The notes: generated by a model from the letters alone, not told the origin. A stretch of 64,000 bases of DNA from Tamarix chinensis (GCA_030549775.1 CM060177.1:59708638-59772637), one strand, 5' to 3'; counted from the stretch's first letter, positions 25,129 to 37,330 are shown. A program made the numbers and translations.

Positions 25129-25490
25129 CTTTTGAATTTAAATAATATACTTCGTTAAAAAAATATAACTCTAAAATAAATTCATAATCACATGACAAAG
25201 TTATAATCGAAAACAAGTCAAAAATATTAGAAATTAAAATACGAAAAAGAATGAAAATACATATTTTTTATTGAAAATTGAAATCATATGAATGTAATAA
25301 AATGATGGTCATGAAAAAATTTATCTAGAATGATTAGCAATGATAAAGATTAATTAAATTTAAATATGAAGTCAAAATCATCAATAAAATTGATAAAATG
25401 AATAAAAATTAAAATAAATAAATACTTACATCAATTTATGCTAATAAAATAATTAAGCTTAATAAAATTAAATTTTAAAAAAATGGTGTA
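25129..25490. other. A/T-rich stretch, no gene
   Basis: Very A/T-rich sequence between truncated LTR A and inverted LTR F. It may be the diverged 3' end of F (TAGTACCTTTTGAATTTAA resembles an inverted LTR end), but similarity is weak. Confidence 0.4.
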
Positions 25491-27879
25491 TTAAACATTG
25501 AGATTAGGCCCCACTATTCTTAAACATGTGGAATGTTCTGATGCACCTTCCAGGGCAAAATGTACCTAGCTACTACTGTTAAGCCGGTAGAACGAACTCA
25601 TAAAACACTTCGACCCGGTTCACGTGATATTTTACTTTCAATTATTATTATCTTATTCATAATTTTTTTTATGAGTAAGAAACATAATTAATTCAAGCGA
25701 GACACCAATATACATATAATAAGACTATTATCAAAGATTAAGATGCTCATCTGGATCCCCGAAAACCCTAAATTCACAATTTAAGCATAAATTCTCCTAT
25801 ATTGATTATTTATCCACCAAATTTAGTATATGTTCCTCAAATAATAGTATCATTAACGTGCCCAAATTTTGAGTCCTAACTCCAAAGTCTTACACATGTG
25901 ATAATAACGCTATCTTAAAAGTTATTATTTATAAGGCTCCCAAAATCCTAATTTCACAAGTAAGTCATAACTTCACCCATAAGGCTCATATAATTACCAA
26001 AATAACTATAAATCTATAAAATACCCATATTAACGTCATATCTGAAATTCGTGACCTAAATCTAACATTTTACATATGTGATGATAACATTACCATTTTA
26101 AAGCTATTATTCCCAAATTAGGCTATTTTCTCATTTGAAGAACTTATAACCTTTATAATTACTCCCAAACACTTCACATGATATTATCAGCATATTTTAA
26201 TCCATTTAACATGCTGAAATATCAAAATTCCCATATTAACCCATATTGATAAAAATGCCCTTAAAAATAGTTGACAACTCATATTTTACGAAAATTCCAT
26301 GTCCTCAATATCCCTTTTTTCAAATTCTCCTTTTATCAATGAACATCTTAAATATAATTATTTTCTAGTTGTAATAATTCATTAGGCCTATATTGCTCTC
26401 CCACAATTTATAATTATCCACAAAATACATCCTAGCGTAATATCATTGTATTAGTATATCTTTCGATATTCTCACTTCCTTTCTATCATATAATTCATAT
26501 TAATATATCATATCATCATCAACATGCATTTTAATAATATAATAACAATAACATGATAACACATATAATCATACAAGCATTTCATGTAAAACCCAAAACA
26601 TCAACTAGTATCCTCATAAATAAAGGCTCGGGTCTCTAAGCACGCTTATCCTAAACCTCTTCTTTCTAAACTTCCAGAATATCACCTAAGACTAATTAAC
26701 AAAAAATAATAGAATTAATAATATAATTGATGAAGGTTTAAGGTAATGGAATATAAAATGGGAAAAACCAAACTAAGGTTCAAAGGAGGAGTCGGACGAA
26801 AATTTTGTAACAAGGGGGGATCTGTTGGGGTTGCTGAGTAAGGGTGGGCTAGCAACGGCACAACCTACCATTGCTAGGGGTGTTGCAGAATCAAGAAATG
26901 CCAAAATGAGGGGGGTGGAATCGGTGGATTTGGTCGAAGAGAGGGGTGAGCAACGGTGGGAAAATGGTGCAGCACAAAGGGGAGTTTCAGTTATTATGGC
27001 CGAAGGTAGGTGTGTTGGGCTTTGATGGATGTTGTTGCAGGTTGGGGAGGGGTTGCAAGAACTCTTTCTGTAGCTAGGGGGTAGGAACAGCAGCTCTAGC
27101 TGCAGCAAAGGAAGAGAGTAAAAGAAAAAAAATGGTGCGGTAATTGTTGCCGTAAGTAGTGGGTGTTTGAATGGAAGTTTATGCCGGTATTAGGGGTAGG
27201 TTATGGTGAGTTTTGCTGCATCTAGGGGGTTGGAAAGGTGAGTGTTGCTGCAGCTAGGGGTGAGGAAATGGTGAGTCTTGTTGTAACTAGGAGGAAGATG
27301 TAGGAAGGTGCTTGGGGTTGAGGTGTGGAAAATGTTTGCCAGGGGGAGGTGTATATATTTTGGTTGGGCTCGTTGATGGGTGTGATTTTTGGGCTATTTG
27401 GGGGGTTAATTTAAGATAAAAAATGAAGGGGTAGAGGACTTAAGAAGAGGATGGCGTGTAGGGAAAAGAGGAGCAAAAGAAGGAGAGTAGAGCAAAGGGG
27501 AGGCATGTGGTATGATGGTGGCGTGAGGATGGTGTGTCGGGGTAGCTGGAGAGTAGGGTAATGTAAGAAAGTAGAATAGGGTAGGGATAATTTAGTTAGG
27601 TACAAAATCGAGTAAAGTATTTTGGGTAAAAATAATCTAATTACTGGAATCTGTTTATTTGATGAAACGGATACCGATTACGACTCAACCCAAGGTTTAA
27701 ACTTTAATATGCACCATCTAACATATTTTAGCCTAATTAAAATTTATAACTAATAAGTTGTAATAATATTACACATATTAATAATATTTTTAGTACAAAT
27801 ACCTTACAATAATTATTATAATTAATACACATAATTACTGATTATATTTATTAGGATTTTCTAAAAATGGAGTATTACA
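25491..27879 (-). mobile_element. LTR F, inverted relative of D
   Basis: Read on the minus strand it starts TGTAATACTCCATTTTTAG at 27879 and is collinear with E (from 63614) and D. Shared landmarks are the purine-rich strand complement of the pyrimidine leader (26770-27600), the hairpin TAAGCACGCTTA at 26637-26648, the segment 25740-25870 matching D 61440-61600, and CCACCGG-type motifs near 25520-25600. Its 3' end is lost around 25490. Frames at 26773-27108 and 27411-27605 are leader artefacts. Confidence 0.72.
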
Positions 27880-27884
27880 TGGAG

Positions 27885-28207
27885 TGACTTTTATATCAAG
27901 GTTTATGGGTGTAGAGTCATGTTACCCGAACTATTATTTTATTCAAAAATCTTTATGGACCTTACTTCTACGGCATTTCTTTTTGTATAACTGATACTGT
28001 ACTTGGAGTTAATATTTGATTATATTTATGTTATGAAGTTTTTTTTATATTAATTATCATGTTTACGTTCTAATTACTTTGCCTTGTGATTTATGTAAAG
28101 ATGATATGACAAGCAGGACTTACAATAATTACAACTACAACACTCAACTATTTGGTATTATACTTTCGCTGAAAATGAAAATAAGTAGTAAATTTTAAGG
28201 TGTAGCA
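27885..28207 (+). mobile_element. LTR 3' tail fragment G, D family
   Basis: GAGTGACTTTTATATC and TAGAGTCATGTTA match D at 62420-62465. The end AGTAGTAAATTTTAAGGTGTAGCA matches D's end (AGTAGTAAATTTTGGGG). Only the last ~320 bp remain, abutting inverted F. Confidence 0.6.
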
Positions 28208-28702
28208 ATTGTTATTAGTGAAAAGTGACCTAGTATATAATTTCTTATTATAAACATTATTTTAGCTTTGTTTTGAGTTATTCAAAAAAATATACTTATC
28301 CAAAATAATTAATTCTTTGGAAACTATTGGCCTAAAAATTTCTAAAAATAAGCCAATTATTTAAATTATTTTTTTTAATAGCATAAGCAAGGGTTAGTTT
28401 ATCTGAATTTAATATGATTGCTACCAAAAATAATTTCAATCTTCAGCCATGGCCTAATAGTTTAACCTTGCGTCCTGAATAATAGAGAATCCCATTTTCA
28501 CCGGATGTTAAACACCTTCTTGGTAACGGTGACCCTAACTTGTATCCATTAGGAATTTATTGGCCAAAAATTAGTATATTATCTGGTATCCATTTTTAGT
28601 TTGGGTGAATTGGAAGAATAAAATCGTTCTCTCCATTCACTTCATATAAGTATATTGTTCGAAAGTTATATGTGAGTTTTTTGGGGTGAAGTACACTCTT
28701 AT
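28208..28702. other. Intergenic, nothing recognised
   Basis: A/T-rich single-copy-like sequence upstream of the MITE and the exonuclease gene. No frames, hairpins or repeats stood out. Confidence 0.5.
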
Positions 28703-29163
28703 GGTCTGTTTGTTTTGGAGTGGAAGGAGGTTAATGGATGTAAATGAATTGATTCATCCTGTTTGGGTATCAGGTTAATAATTTTACCTGGGTGAATCGA
28801 GGTTAATGTTTCACCTCCATTCACCTCGATTAACCTCATTTTTATTAACCTCCGATTTCGGGGGTAACGGAGGTGAAGGTGAAAGAATAAGTAAATTTTT
28901 GACTTGATAGGATCAAAATACCCCTCAATATAACTTATTTATTTAATATAAGGATATAAATATCATTTATTTTATTATTATAATCTTCATTCACCTCAAT
29001 TTAAACTAAAATTTTAAAACATTCACCCCGATTCACCCAGGTTAGGTTAATATCATCCAAACAGAATTTTAAAATATTCACCCCGATTCACCTCCATTCC
29101 CTTCACCTAGGTTAATTTTTAATGTTTACCCCTACCTCGATTCACCCCAATCAAAACGGAGCC
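28703..29163. mobile_element. Tourist-like MITE upstream of exonuclease gene
   Basis: 461 bp with imperfect terminal inverted repeats GGTCTGTTTGTTTTGG (left) and GGCTCCGTTTTGATTGG (right, reverse complement). Flanking trinucleotides are TAT and TTA, close to the TWA duplication of PIF/Harbinger elements. The interior is rich in GGTGAATCGAGGTTAA and its complement, so the whole unit can fold on itself. It ends about 315 bp before the start codon. Confidence 0.65.
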
Positions 29164-29255
29164 TTAATTCATCCAATTTATATCATATGCGGAGTAATAA
29201 AAATAGTGACAAATATTTAAGTAAGCCAACATTCCTTAATCCCAATTCGTCATAA

Positions 29256-29265
29256 TATAAATAAA
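29256..29265 (+). promoter_or_regulatory. Putative TATA box of exonuclease gene
   Basis: TATAAATAAA, 213 bp upstream of the ATG. Between it and the ATG the sequence becomes C-rich (29380-29477), as in a plant 5' leader. Confidence 0.4.
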
Positions 29266-29477
29266 TTTAATGATTTAGTGAATGGGGCGGAACCTAAACA
29301 TGAAAAATGGGAACGGAGAAGATCCGTCGTTTGCCTCGTCAAATGTCAACCGTAGCGAAACCAATACCTTGTAGGTAGCTCTGCCCCTCGCCAAACCTAA
29401 ATTTCCCATTTTTCTCTACTTCCGAAGCCCCACCCACCACCACCCTTTCCCGTCTCCGAAGAACCCCCGGCGCAAGA

Positions 29478-30095
29478 ATGTCAAACGCCTACAAATTCAG
29501 AGTAGAAAACAGAGATGTAAAATCAACCTTGATCACGTCCGAGTCCGAAATCCATCGACCACTCGTCGAGCTCCTGACAGTCGTCGGCACCGATAGACAA
29601 ATCAAGCGCATAATCGGATTAGACATCGAAAGAACTCACCAATACCAGCCCGAAACCGGAAAGTTCAACAGCAAAGTCTCAGTCCTTAAGCTCTGCGCCG
29701 GAAGATCCTGCCTCGTTATCCACCTCCACCACTTCAAATCATTTCCATCTACGATCGCGTCCCTTTTTGAACTCCCTGATGTGTCATTTGTGGGTGTCCG
29801 GATTAAGCATTGCTCCGAGGCTTTAGAGAAAGATTACGGGATTAGTGTCCGGAACGGCGTTGATTTGGGTGCGATGGCGGCGGCTGTCAAGGGGAAGCAG
29901 CAATTGGGTGGATATGGGTTGGTGGATTTGGCTAATGAAGTTGGGCTGTTGAATGTGAACATGAAGAATCCGGGTGTGGTTTTCAGCGACTGGGGTGCTG
30001 AGAAATTGAGCACTGAACAGGTTAAAGCTGCTACTGTTGATGCTTTCTTATCTTTTTATGTGGGTAATCAATTGCTTGGAGGACATATGTTGTAA
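29478..30095 (+). CDS. WRN-type 3'-5' exonuclease-fold protein, probably inactive
   Basis: Single-exon 205-residue protein of the DEDD 3'-5' exonuclease superfamily, closest in layout to small plant Werner-exonuclease-like proteins. Members remove nucleotides from DNA or RNA 3' ends using two metal ions. Seen: exo I with Asp49 and Glu51 (IIGLDIER), beta-strand VSVLKLC (67-73), exo II region FVGVRIK (104-110), the GYGLVDLANEVG helix (145-156), FSDWG (169-173), and exo III helix ending VDAFLSF (187-193). The exo II position normally Asp is Cys112, and the exo III Tyr four residues before Asp188 is Ala184. Two of the four metal/catalytic positions are therefore changed, and nuclease activity is doubtful. 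It has a good start context (A at -3), higher G+C than its surroundings, and no stops, which suggests selection. No helicase domain and no targeting signal were seen. Confidence 0.85.
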   Translation: MSNAYKFRVENRDVKSTLITSESEIHRPLVELLTVVGTDRQIKRIIGLDIERTHQYQPETGKFNSKVSVLKLCAGRSCLVIHLHHFKSFPSTIASLFELPDVSFVGVRIKHCSEALEKDYGISVRNGVDLGAMAAAVKGKQQLGGYGLVDLANEVGLLNVNMKNPGVVFSDWGAEKLSTEQVKAATVDAFLSFYVGNQLLGGHML

Positions 30096-30550
30096 TAATC
30101 GATCAATTCGTACTCTGCTGCTGCTGCTGCTATTTTGATGTGCTGGTAGTGCTTTTAGATCCGGAAGATTTAGTTTTGTTGCTCGTTGGCGTCATTTTAT
30201 TGAGGGCGTAGTGCCAGAAATTTAGATGTGTATGATCTGAGGCATGGGGTGGGATGGTTTGGTATTTAGGCCATTAGGCATAGGGGAATAGCACATTACG
30301 CAGAGGCGTCTGTGAATCGTTTTTGAAAGAAGCCGTGGATTATCAATTTGTTCCGGAAATGATCCGGTGGAGAAAAAGTAATATATGATTTACACCTTGC
30401 ATTAGTTTGTCCGCCCTTTTGCAAGCAGGCAATCATTGATTTAGTGTGATTCTTTGCAATTGTTGTCAAAGAACCTGTATTGAATTTGCATTCTTGTTTC
30501 TCGGTTACACACGTACTTGGATATTGCCGCGTTAGCCGGCTGGACGTTGC

Positions 30551-30581
<31 letters not shown>

Positions 30582-30597
30582 TTTCTGATTAATGTTG
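30096..30597 (+). other. 3' flank of exonuclease gene
   Basis: Probable 3' UTR and downstream flank. It contains a (CTG)5 run near 30117-30131 and a (TA)n tract at 30551-30572 followed by T12. No canonical AATAAA was noticed and no second gene. Confidence 0.5.
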
Positions 30598-32062
30598 GGT
30601 ATTGTTATATGAAAAACTAATATTTACTCAGTGAAAAATAATTTTTGAAATAAATTTTTATATCGGTAATTTTTGTCGAAGCGAGTACCGTTGCATCGGT
30701 AAAATTTATCAAAGTCAATCTTTATGATCGACAGTTTTAGCTAAAACCGCCCTCGAGATTCGATAATTTCAGTCAAATGCTACCAAGGTCATCAGCAATA
30801 ATTGCCGATGCCTCTAATCAATTTTTATTTTTATTTTCAACAATTTCGGCGGAACACCTTTATTTTTTTTTACATTCGATTCAAAAATTTTGAAATAATT
30901 TTTATTTATAAAAAAAAATTCATAATCTATATAAATATTTTATATAAAAATTTAAATTAAAGTAATTACAATTAAAAAAAATCAATAAATAACTGTAATT
31001 AAACTTATAAATTTATTAAAAAAATATATATTAAACCTTACGATCGGCAATTTCTGCCGAAAAGATGCAAGAGATTCAATAATTTCAGCCCAATATTACC
31101 GAGGTCATCGGCAATAATTGCCGATGCCTCCAACAATTTTTTTTGGGCAATTTCAGCCTAACAATCCTATTTTTTTATTCGATACAAAAATTTTAAAATA
31201 ATTTTTATTTATAATTAAAAAAATTTATAATCTAGATGTATAATATCAATATTTTGTACAAAAATTTAAATTAACATATTTATAATTAAACACAAAAATT
31301 CAATATATAACTTTAATTAAACTTATAAATTTATACATATTATAGAAAGAGAAAAAAAAATATTAAAACAAAAAAAATTTATTACTTACCATATCGAAAG
31401 TAACATTCCCCATATCTTTGGCATTATTCGCTGAAAATAACATCAATCGGCAATAATTATTGACCCTCCCCCACCTATTTGTTTTATCTCCATCATGAAT
31501 AGTTGCTTCAATCGTCAATAATTATCTATATCGGCAATAATTGCCGAACTACTCCTTTTTTTTAAATTATAAGTGATGTAATAAAATTGTAAAATATAAT
31601 TTTTATCTATAATTGAAAAAAAAAAATTCATGATCTTGATCTATATTATATATAAATTTTATGTTAAAAATTTTGATGCTATTTATTGAATTCAAAGGTA
31701 GCCTTTAAATAAAATTGTATTGATAAAATTTGCTACCTTCCCATCGGTTAAAAATACTGATGCTAAATCTTAACTAATTTAAATTATTTGTAAATAAAAA
31801 TAATTTTAATCAATATCTATTATAAATATATCTAAAATATATAAATTATATATACTAATGAATATTTTTAAATTAGTAATATATGATTTATTAAGAAACA
31901 AATAAGTTTTTGTCAAAAGTAGCCATTATTTTAGTATTTTAAATCTTATTGAATTAAATTTATACAAAAATATATTGATAGAAAACATATATTTGAAGGT
32001 TAGGACAAAATTTATTTTTCATCGAGTAAAGATTTATTTTCCAAATAACAAAAACTATATAC
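30598..32062. repeat. Inverted-repeat-bounded A/T-rich region with ~310-bp tandem duplication
   Basis: The left end (from 30604) and the reverse complement of 32010-32060 share about 40 of 47 bases, including TTTACTC and TGAAAAATAA. Inside, 30765-30830 and 31070-31135 are near copies centred on CGGCAATAATTGCCGATG, marking a tandem duplication of about 310 bp. Further CGGCAATAATTG motifs lie near 31448 and 31535. It could be a non-autonomous element of its own or the left end of the MULE. No coding region. Confidence 0.5.
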
Positions 32063-32988
32063 TATCATCTTATTCGAAAATATTTGAAACAGTAAAATAA
32101 TGCCTACTTCTGACAAAAAAATATTTACTTAACAATGAATCATATATTTTTGATCTCATTAGTGTTTCGGCATGTTTGACTGTAATATCCCAAAATCCTA
32201 ATTTCCGAAATTATGGCCAAATAAGGAATTATTAGGAAAATTAATTATTTAAATTAATTTACTTAAAATGTAGAGAGTTAATTAAGATAGATTAAGAGGA
32301 AAATAATAAAGAATTTAATTGGAAGAAAATTTGGGTATTTTTCCTAATTAGCTTGGAGGTTAAGGAAATTTATGTAAAATAGTCTAAAATAAGCAAAAAG
32401 GAATTAATTAATATTTTATAAATATTAATATTCTAAATAACCCAAAAATACCCCAATTTCCCCATAAGTTATTTTAATTATTTTCCCATCCTATTTATTT
32501 TCTTATTTTCCTTTTTTTTTCCTTTTTCTCCCTCCTCTTTCTCTTTTTTCTTTCCTTCTCCCCCCAGCTGGGCCAGCCCACCGGCCCAAACCCTTCTCCT
32601 CTCCCCTGTCTCGCGTACAGGCCGCCCGAACCCCCGTCCCTTCCTTCTTTCCCTTCCCGCGGCCCGCGCCGTGCGACGCCAACCATCGTGCGTCCCGTGC
32701 GCTGCGTTTTTCTCTCAGAGCCGTCGAAACGCCGCGTCACGCTTAACGGCCTTATGATCGTTGCCAGCCTACGACGCGACGCTGCGTTTTCCTCCCACAA
32801 CCCTTAGTACGCCGCGTTTGACTTACGGATTAAATAACGCCGCCGAACCGCCTGGTTCCCCTTCTTTTTCTTTTTCCCTTGGACCACCGGTCCACCCTAC
32901 CTGTCTTCTTCTTCCCCGACCTTCACGCCGACCTGCAACTCGACTTGCAGCCCCGAATCTCGCCGGCAGCCACCAGCTCAGCGTCGAC

Positions 32989-33711
32989 TAGGGTTGTTCA
33001 CGGTTCAAATATCCGATATTTCGGATATTTGATTGTCGGATATTTGAAATTTCGGATATCTAAAAATGATATTTGATATTTGATTTGAAACTTCGGATAT
33101 CCGGAAGATCGGATATTTGAATTTTCGGATCGGATATCATCGGATATCAAATATATCCGATATTACCCGAATACAATTTCAAATATAAAAAAATTACCAA
33201 ATGACAAATATATTTCATATTATCCGATTTGTTGAGCGAATGCTGAGCAAATATCCAATTTGCTTAGAAAATATCCGACTTACTCAACATATATCCAATG
33301 TTAAAGCTAAAATAAGAAAGGAGTGGATGAAGTCTATTGGTATGTAGAGTATTTTTATTTTTATTTTTATAAATATCTAAAAAGGGATTATATTAAAAAT
33401 ATAATTTCAATTCAATTAAAATTTTCCTCAAATAATAAATAAAGTAAGTAAAAACTATACACAGACACATATAAATTTATTTCTATACAATTATATATAA
33501 AAAAAATTATAAAAAAATGTATAAATATTTTTCTTCAGATCGGATATTATTTGTATTTGTCGGATCAGATATTTGGTTTGTTTGAATTTTCGTTGACCGG
33601 ATAGGATATTTGATTTGGAAAAAAAATCGGATCGGTTATTTACTTTTTCGGATCGGATCGCTTTGGATATCGGATCAAATAAGCAGATATCGGATAACAT
33701 GAGCAGCCCTA
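32989..33711. mobile_element. hAT-type MITE inside LTR C
   Basis: The 723-bp insertion has ends TAGGGTTGTTCA and TGAGCAGCCCTA, which are inverted repeats with two mismatches, typical of plant hAT (Tip100-like) MITEs. Flanking 8-mers GCGTCGAC (32981-32988) and GCGCCGAC (33712-33719) differ by one transition. The body is filled with CGGATATTTGATATCCGA-type sequence on both strands. It encodes no transposase. Confidence 0.8.
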
Positions 33712-33916
33712 GCGCCGACTGTCCTCCCCTGCCCTTCCCTGCCATTTTCCTTCCTCTCTTCGACCCCGACCAAGTCCCTCTCTCCCTTTCCCGCGTGCCC
33801 TTCTCTTTCCCTTTCTTCTCCCCCTCCCCGACCCAACCTGCCATGGCAGGACCTGCCGCCTGGCGCCTGCACCCCCCTTTTGTCTTCTTCCCCTGGCCTT
33901 GCCCGACCACCCTACC

Positions 33917-33924
33917 TATAAATA
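33917..33924 (+). promoter_or_regulatory. TATA box of LTR C
   Basis: TATAAATA in ACCTATAAATACCCCCATTG, matching the B box at 20229. Confidence 0.55.
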
Positions 33925-34599
33925 CCCCCATTGATCACCTGGGTTCGGGATTTGGAACCCTGAAACCCTGGGCTTGCTCCCTCTCGCCGCCGCCCCATCA
34001 GACGCGTCGACCGCCGCCCTCCCCCAACGCTGCCGGTCGAACGCTGCCCAGAACCCCACCTTGCACCACCCTCCACCTAACCAAGCCCTCCTCAGCCCTC
34101 GATTTGCCTTGCATGAGCCACCCCAGACGGTGCAAAATCGCCACTCCGAGCAGCCCCTTCCAGCCCGTCGCCACCTTGCGCCACCTTCTGTTGCCTCCTC
34201 CGCCGCGACCAGCCACCCTGCCACCTCCCAAAATAACCGGCAGGTCCTCCCCTACCTACCCATACCATCCTTACCCCTACCTCCTTCTCCACCAACCTCC
34301 ACAATCTCCCACCACCTTCTTCCACCTTCGGCCGCCGCGTCCACCACCGGGCGCCGCCTCCTTTCTCACGCCACCACCCTCATTCCACTCCCCTCTCCTT
34401 GCTGTCTCCTCCCCCACACTTAACTTTCCTTTCCTTTTCCCCATCTAACCTCCACCTTAACCGTTCCCTTTCTTCTCCTCCTCCACGCGCCGCCGCCGTC
34501 GCCGCCACGCGCCGCCGCCGGACCACCACCGACCCTAGGTGGTTCTCCACTCATCCAAACCCTAATGCCCCTTTTATATAACCACTACTATTTTCTACC

Positions 34600-34610
34600 A
34601 ATATTAATAC

Positions 34611-34650
<40 letters not shown>

Positions 34651-35093
34651 TCCTTCATTACTATTACTATTATTATTATTATCATTATTACGGTCTCTAT
34701 TATTAATGTCTTATTTTCTTACTAATACTAAAATCCATTTTGAACCCTAACTTTTATTATACTTAACTCTAATCTTAATTTTTATAATTATTGGTATTAA
34801 CATTATTAATAATATTACTATTATTACTTCTATTATCCTTACTACGGTTATTATTGTGGTTGCTAAACCTTACTTGGTTGTATTTTTGTTATTATCATTA
34901 CTACTGGGAGTATTACTATTATTATCATCATTATTAGTATTATTACTATTATCATTATCACCCTTAGGAATAGTTTTCTTGTAATATTGTGACCTTATAA
35001 TATTATTTTTTCAAACCTAACACCATTGTTAGACTTAATCTTAAAAACGCTAGAGTTCTATTACTTGAAACATAAATGTCACTATTAGTAGTC

Positions 35094-35155
<62 letters not shown>
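34600..35155. repeat. ATT microsatellite tracts in LTR C
   Basis: (ATT)n runs at 34609-34650 and 35093-35155 with interrupted repeats between. They lie where B and A carry tracts of about 1.5 kb. Confidence 0.88.
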
Positions 35156-35157
<2 letters not shown>

Positions 35158-35739
35158 CTCTATTTTACTATGACTAGTGAACACTAGTATTACAAGAATG
35201 GAACTAATAGGTCTAATAATATAAATGTAACAATAGGTATTAAAAATAAACACATTTTGACTACTAATATTTAGTATACTAATTCTAAGGTAAAAACCCT
35301 AGTTCTTGTATAAAACCCTTTTTAGTAATAAAAACCCTAACCTTAAACTAGAATGAGGATTGATAGTAATTATAAGGGAAACTAATACTTAGCATTTTCC
35401 CCTTTTATAGGTAACCCCGACCAAAGCCCTAAGGAGTTAGAGGAGTGTGCTCCAAGCCCGGCGTCGCCTTAGGTAAGGACGAAGCTAATGGCCTTGTGCT
35501 ATGTGTGACATGGATGTGTTGAATGTTGTGTATGCCATGCTATGCCATGTATTATATGATTTGTGTATAACTTGTCTTATGTGTAGCGCAGCTTGGAGAT
35601 TGAGGTATGTTGTATGTGCTTCCGTGACATGAGCATGACAGTTATATGTATGATGTTTATGATGTAATATGTTATGGCCCACTAGGACATGCATGTTAGG
35701 ATAAATGGTAATATGAGTTGGGAACCATCATGGGAGTCT

Positions 35740-36610
35740 TGAAGTTTGTATGGTGGTATTAGGGTTTGTATGGTGGCATAAATGTTCGTATGGTGGTACT
35801 GATGATTTCATAGTGGTATTAATGGCTTATGGTGGTATTCGGGTTCGTATGGTGGTATTGTGATTTTATGGAGGTATTAATGTTGTATGGGGGTATTTGT
35901 GATTTTATGGAGGTATTAATGTTGTATGGTGGTATTTGTGATTTTATGGAGGTATTAATGTTGTATGGTGGTATTAGGGTTTGCATGGTGGTATTAGGGT
36001 TTGTATGGTGGCATAAATGTTCGTATGGTGGTACTAATGATTTCATAGTGGTATTAATGGCTTATGGTGGTATTCGGGTTCGTATGGTGGTATTGTGATT
36101 TTATGGAGGTATTAATGTTGTATGGTGGAATTTGTAATTTTATGGATGTATTAATGTTGTATGGTGGTATTTGTGATTTTATGGAGGTATTAATGTTGTA
36201 TGGTGGTATTAGGGTTTGTATGGTGGTATTAGGGTTTGCATGGTGGTATTAGGGTTTGTATGGTGGCATAAATGTTCGTATAGTGGTACTAATGATTTCA
36301 TAGTGGTATTAATGGCTTATGGTGGTATTCGGGTTCGTATGGTGGTATTGTGATTTTATGGAGGTATTAATGTTGTATGGTGGTATTTGTGATTTTATGG
36401 AGGTATTAATGTTGTATGGTGGTATTTGTGATTTTATGGAGGTATTAATGTTGTATGGTGGTATTAGGGTTTGTATGGTGGTATTAGGGTTTGTATGGTG
36501 GTATTAATGATTGTATAGTGGTATTAATAACTTATGGTGGTATTAGGGTTTACATGGTGGTGTTATGGGTTTTATGGTGGTATTAATGTTGGTATGGCGG
36601 TATTAGGGTT
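35740..36610 (+). repeat. TATGGTGGTATT minisatellite with higher-order period
   Basis: Units of about 19-25 bp built on TATGGTGGTATTAGGGTTTG, with TATGGAGGTATTAATGTTG variants. The sub-block beginning TTGTATGGTGGCATAAATG occurs at 35766, 36001 and 36256, a higher-order period of 235-255 bp in three copies. Repeated frames such as MVVFGFVWWYCDFMEVL are produced by the repeat and are not proteins. Confidence 0.88.
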
Positions 36611-37004
36611 TTGCATGGGAGTTAATGATCGTATGGAATCAGGGTTTGGAGTGATTAACTCTAGGGCGTTGTGATTAAGAAGGGATGGAGTAACTAATTG
36701 TGATTGTTGAGGATAATTAAGGTTTGGGATGGCTAAGTACGGTGGTTATGGTAAAATAGGGATGAAAGTGGTTAACCACGGGTTGGTGTGGACAATTAGG
36801 GTTGGTTATGACTGCTTAGAGTTGTTTGGCGTTATCATGTGTATTATCGATTAAAGGGTAGTTATGAATGCGGAATTTTATTGGTTGCGATGTGTAAAGC
36901 ATAGAGAGAATGATTTATGCGTATCCTTGGTGAAAACCTTTTGAATAAGATATGTTAAGACATTAACTACTTACAGAGAAAGATGTTGAGCCGTACCCAG
37001 ACCG

Positions 37005-37330
37005 GTCCACCGGCAAATAATAGTGGCAGGGTATGTTACCCTCGTGACCAGTCCACCGGCTATAATAGTGGCAGGGCATGGCCCTCGTGACCGTTCCACC
37101 GGCTATAATAGTGGGGGATTCCGTGCTCAACAAACTAATCAGAATGATGATAAGACTTGGGAAAGATACAAATATTTACAGTGGAACACCTTGTGAGTCG
37201 GGGCCAGACCGGTCCACCAGCAAATAATAGTGGCAGGGTATGTTACCCTCATGACCGGTCCACCGGCTATAATAGTGGTAGGGCATGACCCTCGTGACCG
37301 TTCCACCGGCTATAATAGTGGGGTTCCTGT
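37005..37330 (+). repeat. Six-copy CCACCGG(n)TAATAGTGG array, LTR C
   Basis: Copies near 37010, 37052, 37094, 37213, 37258 and 37300, again two groups of three about 205 bp apart. The first copy of each group has CAAATAATAGTGG and the others CTATAATAGTGG, so group-internal order is conserved. Confidence 0.82.

Noticed and set aside
33615..34448. 277-residue proline-rich frame, the longest in the window
   Set aside because: It starts inside the hAT MITE, crosses its end and continues into the pyrimidine-rich LTR leader. C/T-rich DNA lacks stops in several frames; B and A do not conserve the frame.
35829..36507. Repeated MVVFGFVWWYCDFMEVL-type frames and antisense HHTNPNTT frames
   Set aside because: Produced by the TATGGTGGTATT minisatellite; not a repeat protein.
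35740..36610. Possible CRISPR-like array
   Set aside because: No unique spacers; contiguous minisatellite in a plant LTR.
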